A stretch of 64,000 nt of DNA from Methylovorus sp035565335 (GTDB lineage: Bacteria > Pseudomonadota > Gammaproteobacteria > Burkholderiales > Methylophilaceae), in contig DATMSO010000047.1 of assembly GCA_035565335.1 (NCBI GenBank), forward strand, positions 6,584 to 70,583, read 5' to 3'. Below, one piece after another: positions 33,716 through 42,394 of this stretch. A program made the position numbers and the translations under genes. Within the stretch, counting starts at the first letter, position 1; every line of letters starts with the position of its first letter. The notes under the pieces are model-generated. The model ran no database searches, was not told the origin of the DNA, and worked only from the letters and a program-made list of their open reading frames with translations.

Positions 33716-33901
33716 ATGTCATCAGTAGGAAGCGCCACCAGCACCAGCTATACCCCACCGCCAGCCCCTCCGGCCCAAGCCAAGCCGCCGGTAAAAGACA
33801 GCGATGGTGATTATGACAACAGCGCAGCAACCCAGGCCCCTCCTCCACCGAAGCCAGCACCCTCGGCCACGGTAGGTACCCAGATCGACACTACTGCTTA
33901 A
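33716..33901 (+). CDS. Small proline-rich hypothetical protein (61 aa)
   Basis: MSSVGSATSTSYTPPPAPP opens a 61-residue protein that is mostly Pro, Ala, Thr and Ser, with an acidic central DSDGDYDNS. There is no signal peptide or membrane helix and no family I recognise. Support for it being real comes from a good CAGGAG ribosome-binding site 7 nt upstream and a strong terminator 12 nt after the stop. It is a single-gene unit. Confidence 0.6.
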   Translation: MSSVGSATSTSYTPPPAPPAQAKPPVKDSDGDYDNSAATQAPPPPKPAPSATVGTQIDTTA

Positions 33902-33913
33902 ACCTAAGCACAT

Positions 33914-33942
33914 AAAAAAACCGCCATAACGGCGGTTTTTTT
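33914..33942. terminator. Bidirectional Rho-independent terminator
   Basis: Seven A, then CCGCC-ataac-GGCGG, then seven T. It serves the small proline-rich gene on the plus strand and the DUF2141 gene (ending at 34000) on the minus strand. Confidence 0.9.
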
Positions 33943-33999
33943 ATGGCTGCCTGAAACAGCCTGACATTGCATCTCTCACGATTTTGATCTGGTTTAGGC

Positions 34000-34425
34000 T
34001 CAATACCGCAATTCAATCGTGATTTCCGTGGGACTGCTTAACTCAAACGCACTGGGTTCAAATGGCGGCGGCCCGGAGACCTTGGGGTTGTTGGACAAGC
34101 CGTAACCTTCGGTGGGGAACATGCCAAAGCGGCGGTTCAGTTCACCGTTGGCATCTTCATCGTGATAGACCACCACCGCATAGCGGCCGGGTTTGAGGTC
34201 ATTCCAGCGCAGGATGACTTCACCGGCGCTGGCGGCTTGCTGCACAACGGCGACGGCTTCGGCTTCCTTGCGGAAGGTTTTGGCATCAGCATACAGCGCC
34301 GCGCGGATATTGCCTTTGTCATTCTTCACGCCTTCAACTTTAAGCGTTAGCGGCAATCCATCAGCCATTGCATGCAGGCAAAAGCCTGCGAGGATGAGAC
34401 TGATAAACAAACGGGGGTAATGCAC
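34000..34425 (-). CDS. DUF2141 secreted protein
   Basis: 141 residues. After a signal peptide (LFISLILAGFCLHAMA) comes the DUF2141 beta-sandwich: LTLKVEGVKNDKGNIRAALYAD, WNDLKPGRYAVVVYHDEDANGELN and FPTEGYGLSNNPKVSGPPPFE. It is exported; the biochemical role of the family is unknown. The start is a GTG at 34423-34425 because a perfect AAGGAG lies 8 nt upstream and the next residues begin the signal peptide; the ORF could be read further upstream without support. It follows the phosphoethanolamine transferase gene after 72 nt on the same strand. Confidence 0.82.
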   Translation of the reverse strand: MHYPRLFISLILAGFCLHAMADGLPLTLKVEGVKNDKGNIRAALYADAKTFRKEAEAVAVVQQAASAGEVILRWNDLKPGRYAVVVYHDEDANGELNRRFGMFPTEGYGLSNNPKVSGPPPFEPSAFELSSPTEITIELRY

Positions 34426-34497
34426 GTTCAGACTCCTTGCGATGACAATGAGATGCCGGGGATCATGTCGACACGATGGCACCCGCGAGCCAATGGA

Positions 34498-36264
34498 TCA
34501 GCGAACAATCGTGTGGCCTTCCTCCTGCTCTGCCACCTGGCTGGTTGGCAGGGCCGGTTGCTGGATCTCGCGCATGCCAGCACGGAAAGTCGGGTCACCT
34601 ACCCAGGTCGGGCGATGCACAAAAGCCGTATTGATCAGGCTTTTGCTGGGATCAAAACCGGTGTAGTGCAGGCCGGCCAGGTCAGACCAGGTTTGCTCGA
34701 AGTAGGCCGTGCTATATTCACGATTGAGGGCGAAGCTGAGATCCTGCGGGCTGTCCTGCTTCCATTGATCCGAGGTCCAGACAAACATGGGGATGGCAAA
34801 CATGGGCAGGGTCGGATTGCCTTCATTACGCCCCACGAATTCGTGCGGTGGCGTGTCATAGACATCTTCGCCATGGTCGGACATGAAGGTCAGCATGCTG
34901 CGCTCGCCTTTGGCCTGCAGGGTTTTCAGCAGGGTCGAAAGCACGTAATCGTTATAGCGTACGGCGTTGTCGTAGGTATTCACCACCTGCGCCTTGGGCG
35001 CATCCAGCCAATCGGGCAGGCCGGCGCGGTCCTTGAAGTAATCGAATTCCGGCGGGTAGCGGTATTCGTATTTCATGTGGGTGCCCAGCAAGTGCACGAC
35101 GATGAATTTGCGCGGTGCCGGATCCGCCAGCGCGGATTCAAACGGCTTGAACACATTGCTGTCGTACTCACGCGAGTTCTGATAGCGCGTGTTATTGGTG
35201 TAGCGCTGCACATCGGCCAGCTGCGAGAAGTACGCCAGCATGGTATTACGCTTGGTCATGGTCTGCTGGTTGGTGATCCAGAAGGTCTTGTACCCCGCCT
35301 GCTTCATGAGATTCATGATCGAAGGCTTGGTCATGACGGCGCCGGGGTCGTCGCGATCAGCAAAGGTCAGCGCCTGCTCCATCACCTCGATGGTCGAGGC
35401 GCGCGGCGATACCACGCGGGTAAAGATGCTGAGCTGGTCTTTCATTTTATCGAGATTGGGCGTGGTATCGCGCGGATAGCCATACAAGCCCCAGTGCAAT
35501 CGGGTGGATGACTCGCCAAGCACCAGCACAAGCGTGCCCGGCTTGCCGGCATAAGCATCCTGCAGATTGGCCAGCGGCGGCAGGGTGCTGTTTTTTTCCA
35601 GCAGCGCCTGCATATTGCCCAACTGACGGCGATACTGAAAATACCCCATCACCAGTTGCCAGGGTTCTGCAGGCTCCATGCGGCGCTGGATATGGTCAAT
35701 GACACGGTCCCAATCCTGGTGGTTAATGAAGCGATCCTGCACAAAAGGCAACACATGCACCGGCACCAGAATCAGGAGACAGGCCACCAGCTTGCCGCGC
35801 CATGAAAACGTCAGCGGCTGCACCCGCCGCCACAACAGCCAGGCCACCAGGGTGTGGGCGATATACACCAGTGGCATCCACCACTTGAAATATTGCGCCA
35901 CATATTCGGAAGATTCGGCGGGGTTGGATTCAAACAGAATGTAGAGCACGCTCTGCGAGAACTCCTGGTGATACACGCAGAAATAGGCGAGGCTCAACAA
36001 AGAGGTGGCCCACAGCACAACACCAATGACGGCAGCGATTACCCGGGTATACCGAGGGAACAGCAGCACCGGCACCAGCCAGAGAAAACTCATGTACACC
36101 GCCTGACGGAAGCCAATGAAAATGGTCGCGTCCGTCAGTTGCAGGAGCACATGCGTTACTCCCGAAAAATAGAAAAAGAACAGGTACAGATTCAAAAAGC
36201 GCAGAAAAGACGAAGGGCCGGTCTTTTCGGTCTGAATAGTGTCAAGGCTAACGGTTGTGTTCAT
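34498..36264 (-). CDS. Phosphoethanolamine transferase (CptA/EptC-like)
   Basis: 588 residues. About five membrane helices occupy residues 20-185. The periplasmic sulfatase-fold domain contains LVLGESSTRLHWGLYGYPRDTTPNL-type signature (split: LVLGESST then LYGYPRDTTP), VSPRASTIEVMEQALTF, TFWITNQQT, VVHLLGTHMKYEYRYP and the metal-binding MSDHGEDVYD. Such enzymes move phosphoethanolamine from phosphatidylethanolamine to lipid A or core heptose, changing surface charge. The LYGYPR-TTP form points to CptA/EptC rather than EptA, but acceptor specificity is not certain. Start ATG is the first in the ORF and begins a short cytoplasmic tail. Confidence 0.85.
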   Translation of the reverse strand: MNTTVSLDTIQTEKTGPSSFLRFLNLYLFFFYFSGVTHVLLQLTDATIFIGFRQAVYMSFLWLVPVLLFPRYTRVIAAVIGVVLWATSLLSLAYFCVYHQEFSQSVLYILFESNPAESSEYVAQYFKWWMPLVYIAHTLVAWLLWRRVQPLTFSWRGKLVACLLILVPVHVLPFVQDRFINHQDWDRVIDHIQRRMEPAEPWQLVMGYFQYRRQLGNMQALLEKNSTLPPLANLQDAYAGKPGTLVLVLGESSTRLHWGLYGYPRDTTPNLDKMKDQLSIFTRVVSPRASTIEVMEQALTFADRDDPGAVMTKPSIMNLMKQAGYKTFWITNQQTMTKRNTMLAYFSQLADVQRYTNNTRYQNSREYDSNVFKPFESALADPAPRKFIVVHLLGTHMKYEYRYPPEFDYFKDRAGLPDWLDAPKAQVVNTYDNAVRYNDYVLSTLLKTLQAKGERSMLTFMSDHGEDVYDTPPHEFVGRNEGNPTLPMFAIPMFVWTSDQWKQDSPQDLSFALNREYSTAYFEQTWSDLAGLHYTGFDPSKSLINTAFVHRPTWVGDPTFRAGMREIQQPALPTSQVAEQEEGHTIVR

Positions 36265-36736
36265 GCATCACTCTTGGGTCGGATATTTTTATTGTTTTCA
36301 TGCGCTATCCGATTGATAGCCTGAGATATACATCAAGGACTGTGCCTGATAACCATGAGTAAGCATGACAATTAAATATTCTTACAAATCATACAATTAA
36401 CAAAATAAAATCCTGGCGCAGCAAAAAAAACCTCGCTTGCGTTCTGAAAATCCCGCAAAAAGCAGGAAAACGGTCTAAAAAATCCTGCATTTATTGCAGG
36501 ATATCTGTGGCAAACCCCGGGACGTAGGCTGCAATGGACCTCCCCTTGCTCGCAAGCGTGCTTATGCAAGGCACTGGCTTGCACTCAAGCCTGGTAATTC
36601 AAGCTATTATCTATTTCACCTGCCTGGGCGGCAGGCAAGCAGCAGCACGATCTTCCGGCATCAATAACCTCGAATAACATTTGTTGCGAAGGCGGGTTTT
36701 ACCGGGCTTCGCAACTATCCGGTGGGGGCTTTGCAG
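36265..36736. other. Long AT-rich intergenic region with a hairpin
   Basis: 472 nt between divergent genes, with no credible coding sequence. It is notably AT-rich at 36360-36490. Apart from the hairpin listed separately, I see only short inverted repeats. Confidence 0.5.
36477..36502 (-). terminator. Hairpin with T-run in the intergenic region (attenuator or sRNA end?)
   Basis: On the minus strand, an 8-bp perfect stem ATCCTGCA / TGCAGGAT with a 5-nt loop is followed by a run of T. No gene ends upstream of it, so it may close a small RNA or act in the leader of the phosphoethanolamine transferase gene, 212 nt upstream of that gene's start. Confidence 0.45.
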
Positions 36737-38065
36737 ATGGAGGTACAGCCACATATCAGGCATTCCTTGCGCATGCGGCGCGCGCTGCTGTTGAGCGCTG
36801 CGGTGCTGGGGGGCATTTCGGTGTTCTGGGGCATATACTTTGCCCTGCAACACAACTGGCTGATATGGGGACTTAATCTCTTTTCCATCCTGATTGCCTG
36901 CACCACCGCATGGCTCACCTGGCGTGCCCGCATCAAGACGGCAGCCACTCTGCTGTTCTGTGCGGTGTATGCCGTTCTCTGCCTGTTCTGCGTGTTTCTG
37001 GATGTGCCGTCAGCCGCCGCGCCGCGCTCCAACCATCATTACTTTCTGGTCATTGCGCTGTTTGCATCGCTGATGTTCAAGGATGCCAGCCCCTGGTTGC
37101 GCCATGGCATGATGGTGGCCTGCCTGGCGGCGTTTGTCTTTTTCGCCAGCTCGTACTGGGGCATCGCCTCGCCTTATACCCTGGCGGACGATGTGCGGAT
37201 TCCCGGCACCTGGCTGCACAATGTGATTGTGATGGCGGTGCTGTATGCCATGGTCTGGGTCATGCAGGCCAACCTGGCAGAACGCAATGCCCTCGAATCC
37301 GACTTGCGCAAGGCATTGCTGGCCAACCAACTGATGCTTTACTACCAGCCGCAGGCAGGCGACGATGGGCGCATAGTCGGCGCCGAGGCGCTATTGCGCT
37401 GGCAGCATCCGGTCAAGGGCATGGTCTCCCCTGCCGACTTTATTCCGCTGGCCGAAGCCACCGGGCTGATCCTGCCCATCGGCCATTGGGTGCTGGGCAT
37501 GGCCTGCGCACAACTCATGGCATGGTCCAGAAACCCGGCGACGGCGCATCTGTCGATCGCAGTGAATGTCAGCGCCCTGCAATTCAAACAGCCGGATTAT
37601 GTCAGCCAGGTGGTGTCGGTGATAGAACGCTCGGGCATCAACCCGGCCCTGCTCAAGCTGGAGCTGACCGAGAGCATGCTGGTGAACGATGTGCACGACA
37701 TCATCCGCAAAATGCATGCATTGAAAGCAAAAGGCGTGGGATTGTCACTGGACGATTTCGGCACCGGCTACTCCTCGCTCAGCTACCTGAAGAAACTACC
37801 GCTGGATCAGCTCAAGATTGATCAATCGTTTGTGCGCGACATGCTGACCGATGCCAACGATGTGGCCATCGTGCAAACGCTGGTGGCATTGGGGCAAGCC
37901 ATGCATCTGCATGTGATAGCCGAAGGCGTGGAAACGGAGCAGCACCGCCAGTTTCTCGCTGACATGGGCTGCCACTCCTATCAGGGCTACCTGCTAAGCA
38001 AACCGCTGCCGATTGCCGAGTTTGACGCCATGCTGTCAGCCCATGAAGCTAGCCTGACAAGCTAA
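36737..38065 (+). CDS. Membrane-anchored EAL-domain c-di-GMP phosphodiesterase
   Basis: 442 residues. Five or so membrane helices fill residues 15-180 and form an unnamed sensory membrane region. The EAL domain has GAEALLRWQHP (EAL intact), NVSALQFKQPDY, LKLELTESMLV, LSLDDFGTGYSSLSYLKKLPLDQLKIDQSFV and VIAEGVETEQ, so catalytic residues appear complete and c-di-GMP hydrolysis is expected. There is no GGDEF domain. The ATG at 36737 follows a G-rich ribosome-binding site; a GTG at 36722 in frame is the alternative. Single-gene unit. Confidence 0.88.
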   Translation: MEVQPHIRHSLRMRRALLLSAAVLGGISVFWGIYFALQHNWLIWGLNLFSILIACTTAWLTWRARIKTAATLLFCAVYAVLCLFCVFLDVPSAAAPRSNHHYFLVIALFASLMFKDASPWLRHGMMVACLAAFVFFASSYWGIASPYTLADDVRIPGTWLHNVIVMAVLYAMVWVMQANLAERNALESDLRKALLANQLMLYYQPQAGDDGRIVGAEALLRWQHPVKGMVSPADFIPLAEATGLILPIGHWVLGMACAQLMAWSRNPATAHLSIAVNVSALQFKQPDYVSQVVSVIERSGINPALLKLELTESMLVNDVHDIIRKMHALKAKGVGLSLDDFGTGYSSLSYLKKLPLDQLKIDQSFVRDMLTDANDVAIVQTLVALGQAMHLHVIAEGVETEQHRQFLADMGCHSYQGYLLSKPLPIAEFDAMLSAHEASLTS

Positions 38066-38097
38066 AAAAAATAGCTGGGGGCGGCGAATCCCCCAGC
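38064..38097 (-). terminator. Rho-independent terminator of the FMN reductase gene
   Basis: GCTGGGGG (38074-38081) pairs with CCCCCAGC (38090-38097); on the minus strand the stem is followed by TA and eight T. The EAL gene on the plus strand may use the same hairpin less efficiently. Confidence 0.85.
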
Positions 38098-38176
38098 CAT
38101 CTTCTCCCTACTTTAGCGAGACCCATTCTATAGAAAAGCCCGCGCGTGGGAATGTGGCATATTGCCGCAGGCCTGA

Positions 38177-38728
38177 TCAGGCAACTAAGGCTTGAGGCAC
38201 GGGACGGGCGAGCAATAAAGCCGCCTGATCCAGCGCCACATCAATACGCTGCTCAATCGCTTCGCTGGTTAACTGGTAATTGGTGAATTCCGAATCTTTG
38301 GCATAAATCGCTGTTGGCACGGTATAGAGGCCGAAGAAACTGGCCAGCGTGCGCAACTGGTAATCCAGAATCGAGGCATGCTGGTCGCTGCCGCCAGTGG
38401 CCGCCAGAATCGCCACCTTGCCATTCAGCGCCTTGGGGTCGAGCAGGTCAAAGAAGTGCTTCATCAGACCGGTGTACGAGGCCTTGTATACCGGGCTTGC
38501 AATCACGATCAGCTCGGCGTTGCGCAGTTTGTCGTGCGCGGCCTGAATCGCCTCAGGAAAATTGTTAAAACTGACGGTGGTGCCCAGCACATCCAGCAGT
38601 TGCGCAATATCAACCACATCACCTGAAGCATGCAGCCGCTGGCTGGCCTTGGCCACAATGGTTTCGACCAGAGCTCTGGTTCTGGATGGGCTGGTAATGC
38701 TGCCTGACACCCCAATAATATTTGCCAT
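38177..38728 (-). CDS. NAD(P)H-dependent FMN reductase, MsuE/SsuE family (second copy)
   Basis: 183 residues, a paralog of the reductase at 3741: IIGVSGSITSPSRTRALVETI for the flavin phosphate loop, IASPVYKASYTGLMKHFFDLLDP, LAATGGSDQHASILDYQLR and YAKDSEFTNYQL. It should supply FMNH2 to SsuD, SfnG or other two-component monooxygenases. It is alone, 18-34 kb from the sulfur island, but a convincing -24/-12 sigma-54 promoter lies 41-57 nt upstream, so it probably belongs to the same regulon. Start is the ATG of MANIIG; an in-frame GTG four codons earlier is possible. Confidence 0.9.
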   Translation of the reverse strand: MANIIGVSGSITSPSRTRALVETIVAKASQRLHASGDVVDIAQLLDVLGTTVSFNNFPEAIQAAHDKLRNAELIVIASPVYKASYTGLMKHFFDLLDPKALNGKVAILAATGGSDQHASILDYQLRTLASFFGLYTVPTAIYAKDSEFTNYQLTSEAIEQRIDVALDQAALLLARPVPQALVA

Positions 38729-38768
38729 GTTTGTTTCCACTCAATAAATTAATCAACCTCAAATGCGT

Positions 38769-38785
38769 GGCAAGGATCATGCCTG
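38769..38785 (-). promoter_or_regulatory. Sigma-54 promoter for the second FMN reductase
   Basis: Minus-strand reading CAGGCATGATCCTTGCC has the GG and GC ten bases apart and CTTGC at -12, close to the consensus. A partial copy of the proposed activator element (TCAGCAG at about 38844-38850) lies upstream, but not the full 17-mer. Confidence 0.65.
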
Positions 38786-38902
38786 AGGAAAAACTGCGTG
38801 AGACCGGCATATTACCGAAAAAACACGCCGCGACTGTTCCTCTGTCAGCAGTTTTTCTGCATCCGCGCTGTTGTCACGGCAACAGTTGACCCTGACAACG
38901 GC

Positions 38903-39406
38903 CTAGAGTTGCTTCGCCATACGCCAGTGCAAAAGGCCGATTTCCATAAAAGGCTCGCCTTGCACCTCGTAGCCCAAGCGTTGATAAAACGGCACGGCGT
39001 TTTCGCGCGCATGCAGTCGTATCGCCGTCATACCATGCTGCTGTGCCCTAGACTCGGCATCGCTCACCAGACGGCGGCCTATGCCCTGGCCTTGCAGCGT
39101 AGCGTCTACCGCAACCTGGCGCATCTGGAGTTCGCCGGATGCGAGCGGTTTGAGCAGTAGGTAGCCAACCAGGCGATCGACAAGATAGGCGCCGAGATGC
39201 CAAGCGTCGGCTTCTGCCGCCAACTGCTCGGGGGTGAAGTGCAAACCGAGTGGCGCGCGCAGAATGGCATGGCGCAGGGCGACGGCAGTGTGATATTCCG
39301 GCGAATTATGCGCGATGGGACGAATGTCCAGCGCCTGCGGTAAGTTGGTCACCGCGGTGGGGGACGCCGCATGCGGATCATGCATGATGAGGTGTTCCGC
39401 GCTCAT
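38903..39406 (-). CDS. GNAT family N-acetyltransferase
   Basis: 167 residues. The acetyl-CoA loop is QVAVDATLQGQGIGRRLVSDAES (Q-x-x-G-x-G motif), followed by IRLHARENAVPFYQRLGYEVQGEPFMEIGLLHWRM, the classic GNAT end. The substrate is unknown; the short RHAILRAPLG start resembles the ElaA/YitI-like small-molecule acetyltransferases. The ATG at 39406 overlaps the pqiC stop (TAATG), so it is the last gene of the pqi operon; in-frame ATGs at 39415 and 39385 are alternatives. No functional link to lipid transport is obvious. Confidence 0.85.
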   Translation of the reverse strand: MSAEHLIMHDPHAASPTAVTNLPQALDIRPIAHNSPEYHTAVALRHAILRAPLGLHFTPEQLAAEADAWHLGAYLVDRLVGYLLLKPLASGELQMRQVAVDATLQGQGIGRRLVSDAESRAQQHGMTAIRLHARENAVPFYQRLGYEVQGEPFMEIGLLHWRMAKQL

Positions 39407-40011
39407 TACTGGCACGCTGCGGTCTGGCTGGTTGCCCAGGTGCTTGCCTGCGCGGCGATACGTTCCGCCAGCGCGGCGATGCTGCGCTGCTGGGCTTGCA
39501 CCAGTTCGGCATAGCCGCCGGCTGCCTGCTCCTGGAACTGCCCATGGCAGAGGAAGCGTGGATTGCCCGGCTGATGCGCCAGGCCCAGGCTCCAGTCGGC
39601 GTCCAGTTGTGCCATCTGGCCCGGCCAGGCATCCAGACGGCGCACCTGCACCTTGATGCGCAGCACGGGCTTATCTTTGGGTACCGTCAGCCCGGCGACA
39701 TCCTGGGTTTGCAGGCGCCGGGTTAACTGAGCAGAGAGCGCATTGCGGAATTCATCCGCCAGTGGGCCCGCCCAGCGCTCGCCATCTACCACGGCGACCT
39801 GGCTGGGACCTTGCCTGACCACTAGTTGGGACTGATCCAGCTGCGGAGGAATGCCGACCGGTAGCACTTCAATCAGGAAAGGCGCATTCGCTGGCGCGAC
39901 CGACGCTGGCGCCACTGGGGCCAGCAACGTATGGTAGTGGACCGGGGGTGAGGATGCGCAGGCCCCTAGAACAAGGGCGGCCAGGCAGCTCAGGGTTCGG
40001 CGGTTGATCAT
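39406..40011 (-). CDS. pqiC: Outer membrane lipoprotein PqiC (ABC-type transport auxiliary)
   Basis: 201 residues with lipoprotein signal MINRRTLSCLAALVLGACAS (lipobox LGAC). The body (YHTLLAP, LIEVLPVGIPPQLDQSQLVVRQG, WAGPLADEFRNALSAQLTRRL) is the PqiC/YmbA-like auxiliary domain. It tethers the PqiB tube to the outer membrane for phospholipid transport across the periplasm. ATGA overlap with pqiB upstream. Confidence 0.9.
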   Translation of the reverse strand: MINRRTLSCLAALVLGACASSPPVHYHTLLAPVAPASVAPANAPFLIEVLPVGIPPQLDQSQLVVRQGPSQVAVVDGERWAGPLADEFRNALSAQLTRRLQTQDVAGLTVPKDKPVLRIKVQVRRLDAWPGQMAQLDADWSLGLAHQPGNPRFLCHGQFQEQAAGGYAELVQAQQRSIAALAERIAAQASTWATSQTAACQ

Positions 40012-41708
40012 GGCTTGGTTTCCTCTGGTGGCGTGGGCGCGGCGGATTTGGCGGGCGGGTTGGGGTCGGCCGGGCGTCCGCGCAGTAGCGATTCGGGGTG
40101 GCGGCCCAGCAGATCGGTCAGCTCACGCAAGGAGCGCGAGGTACGCTGAACTTCCTGCAGGGTTTGTCCCAGATTCTGCGACAGCGGCGCATCGTCAGCC
40201 AGCACATTGTCCACCCCGCTCAGGGTTTGTCTGGCTTGCTGCATGGTCTGTCCGGCATCCTCCATGGTTTTGCGGGTCTGCTGCAGCGTCTGGGTGGTTT
40301 CTGGCAACAGGCGCGTGTTGACCTGAGTCAGGGTCTTGTCCAGATTCACCAGCGAGGCATCCAGATGTTGGGCAATCGAATCCAGGGGCATTTTTTCGAT
40401 TTTGGTCACGATATGGGCGATCTGTTCCTGCATGCGATCAAAGCTGCCGCCCACGGTCGGCATGGTGATGGGCCGCGCATTGACGTCGATATCTACCTTA
40501 GGCGCATTCGGCACAAAATCCATGGCGATATAGAGTTGCCCGGTCAGGATATTGCCGAGTCGCGCTTGCGCACGTAGCCCCTGCTTGACCATGGTATGCA
40601 TGAACATCGCGGCCTGGCGGTCATTGTCACCCTCCAGTTTGGGCAGTTTATCCAGCACCCGCCCCATACGCTCGGGGTAAACCAACACGCCCACCACGGT
40701 GGGAAAGCGATGCTTGACCGGATCATAATCGAGGTTGATGGACACCACCCGCCCCAGATCGACACCGGAAAACTGTACTGGCGCGCCCACGGTCAGCCCG
40801 CGTAGCGATTGGTCGAACTTGAGCTGTATATATTGCGCCTGGCCGTCAGGCGGCGCCATGGCCGTTGCCTGGTCTGCGGTCAGGGTAAATTCGCTATCCT
40901 GCTTAGCCGGCTTGGCCTGGCTGCCCATGGGCTCGGCAAAGGCAACGCCACCGGCGACGATGGTCGCTACCGACTGTGTTTTCAGCTTGAGGCCGTCCGC
41001 GCTCAGCGAGACATCCACGCCACTGGCGTTCCAGAAGCGGGTATCGGTGGTGACATAGCGGTCATAAGGCGCATCGATGAAAATCTGCAACTTGATCTCG
41101 CGCCCGCTCTCGCCCAGCTGATAGGACGCCACGCGCCCGACCTGAATACGGCGGTAATAGACGGGTGACCCAATATCCAGCGAACCCAGGTCCTCGCTCT
41201 TGAGGACGAAGGATTTGCCTGGCATGTCCCCCACCACGGGCGGCGGCATCTCCAGGCCGGTGAATTCGCTGGCGGTTTCCTCTGCGTGGCCCTTGTCGAC
41301 GCCGATATACGCCCCGGAAAGCAGGGTGTCGACACCAGAAACTCCGCCGGCCCCGATGCGCGGGCGCACCACCCAGAAGCGGCTATCCTTACTGGTCAGG
41401 CTTTTGGCACTTTGCATCAGGGCCACCTTGACCTTCACATGCGTACCATCTTCACTGAGGGTAATATCAGTGACAGCGCCGACAGTGACATCTTTGTATT
41501 TGATCGGGGTCTTGCCCGCCTCCAGTCCGGTAGCGGTACGAAACAGAATGGTGATCTCTGGCCCTTCGGACAGCCAGGCGTGCACAAGCATGGAAACGCC
41601 GATGAGCGCAGCGACGATAGGCACGATCCAGATCAGCGAAATGCCCCAGCGTCGGCGGCGGATCGCCGGTTGTCCGGGTTGCAGCGATGTGTCGGTTGTG
41701 TTGTTCAT
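40008..41708 (-). CDS. pqiB: PqiB, triple-MCE-domain lipid-transport tube
   Basis: 566 residues: a single N-terminal membrane helix (WGISLIWIVPIVAALIGVSML, about 21-42), then three MCE domains (ITILFRTATGLEAGKTPIKYKDVTVG near 52; FVLKSEDLGSLDIGSPVYYRRIQVG near 170; LKFDQSLRGLTVGAPVQFSGVDLG near 300) and a long helical C-terminus (LDASLVNLDKTLTQVNTRLLPETTQTL onward) that forms the tube. In Escherichia coli PqiB is 546 residues with the same layout. It bridges inner and outer membranes. Overlaps pqiC and the second pqiA gene by 4 nt each. Confidence 0.94.
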   Translation of the reverse strand: MNNTTDTSLQPGQPAIRRRRWGISLIWIVPIVAALIGVSMLVHAWLSEGPEITILFRTATGLEAGKTPIKYKDVTVGAVTDITLSEDGTHVKVKVALMQSAKSLTSKDSRFWVVRPRIGAGGVSGVDTLLSGAYIGVDKGHAEETASEFTGLEMPPPVVGDMPGKSFVLKSEDLGSLDIGSPVYYRRIQVGRVASYQLGESGREIKLQIFIDAPYDRYVTTDTRFWNASGVDVSLSADGLKLKTQSVATIVAGGVAFAEPMGSQAKPAKQDSEFTLTADQATAMAPPDGQAQYIQLKFDQSLRGLTVGAPVQFSGVDLGRVVSINLDYDPVKHRFPTVVGVLVYPERMGRVLDKLPKLEGDNDRQAAMFMHTMVKQGLRAQARLGNILTGQLYIAMDFVPNAPKVDIDVNARPITMPTVGGSFDRMQEQIAHIVTKIEKMPLDSIAQHLDASLVNLDKTLTQVNTRLLPETTQTLQQTRKTMEDAGQTMQQARQTLSGVDNVLADDAPLSQNLGQTLQEVQRTSRSLRELTDLLGRHPESLLRGRPADPNPPAKSAAPTPPEETKP

Positions 41709-42394
41709 TCGTTATCACCATCCCATATCAAACGCGGGTCAAAACTCATGGCAGAAAGCATGGTCATGATGACCACCATGCCAAAAAAAAGAATACCAAT
41801 GCGTGGCTCAATGTCGCTCAGCCCCTGAAACTTGACCAGGGCGGCGACGATGGCAACCACCAGCACATCCAGCATGGACCAGTAGCCCACCAGCTCTACC
41901 AGACGATATAGCCTGGCGCGCTCTTTCATAGCCCAGCGGCTGCGGCGTTGCGAGGTCGCAAACAAGACCCCCAGCACCAGAAACTTGGTGCAAGGCACCA
42001 GCACGCTGGCAATGAAAATCACCAGGGCAATGCCGTAAGAACCCGACTTCCAGAACTCGATCACGCCTTGCATGATGGTGTTTTCGCTGCCCCGCCCCAT
42101 CAGGCTGGTGTACATCACCGGCAGCACATTCGCCGGTATATAAAAAATCAGACCCGCCAGCAGCAGCGCCCAGGCCCGCGCAATACTGTTGGGACGCCGC
42201 CGGTGCAAGGGCTCGCCACAACGCGGGCAATCGACTTGCTGGCGCGCGACCGGCATATCGCTTTCTTTCATTCCATCTGCTGCATGCGATAGAGAACCGG
42301 CGGTTGCCTCACGCGGCAAAATATCCTCACATACCAACCCACAGGCATGGCAACTGACCACGCCTAGACGATGCGCCGACACAATCCGTGTCAT
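41705..42394 (-). CDS. pqiA: PqiA C-terminal-half protein (separate gene)
   Basis: 229 residues equivalent to the second half of Escherichia coli PqiA. A zinc-ribbon-like set of cysteines (SCHAC and CPRCGEPLHRR) precedes four membrane helices with the PqiA block IPANVLPVMYTSLMG, LVPCTKFLVLGVL, YRLVELVGYWSMLDVLVVAIVAALV and MTMLSAMSFDPRLIWD. It is an inner-membrane partner of PqiB. Start ATG overlaps the upstream stop (ATGA), confirming that the two halves are distinct but coupled genes. Confidence 0.9.
   Translation of the reverse strand: MTRIVSAHRLGVVSCHACGLVCEDILPREATAGSLSHAADGMKESDMPVARQQVDCPRCGEPLHRRRPNSIARAWALLLAGLIFYIPANVLPVMYTSLMGRGSENTIMQGVIEFWKSGSYGIALVIFIASVLVPCTKFLVLGVLFATSQRRSRWAMKERARLYRLVELVGYWSMLDVLVVAIVAALVKFQGLSDIEPRIGILFFGMVVIMTMLSAMSFDPRLIWDGDNE

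Noticed and set aside
36372..36584. 70-codon minus-strand ORF in the long intergenic region
   Set aside because: It spans the AT-rich hairpin region, has no ribosome-binding site and is rich in Cys and His without a recognisable pattern.
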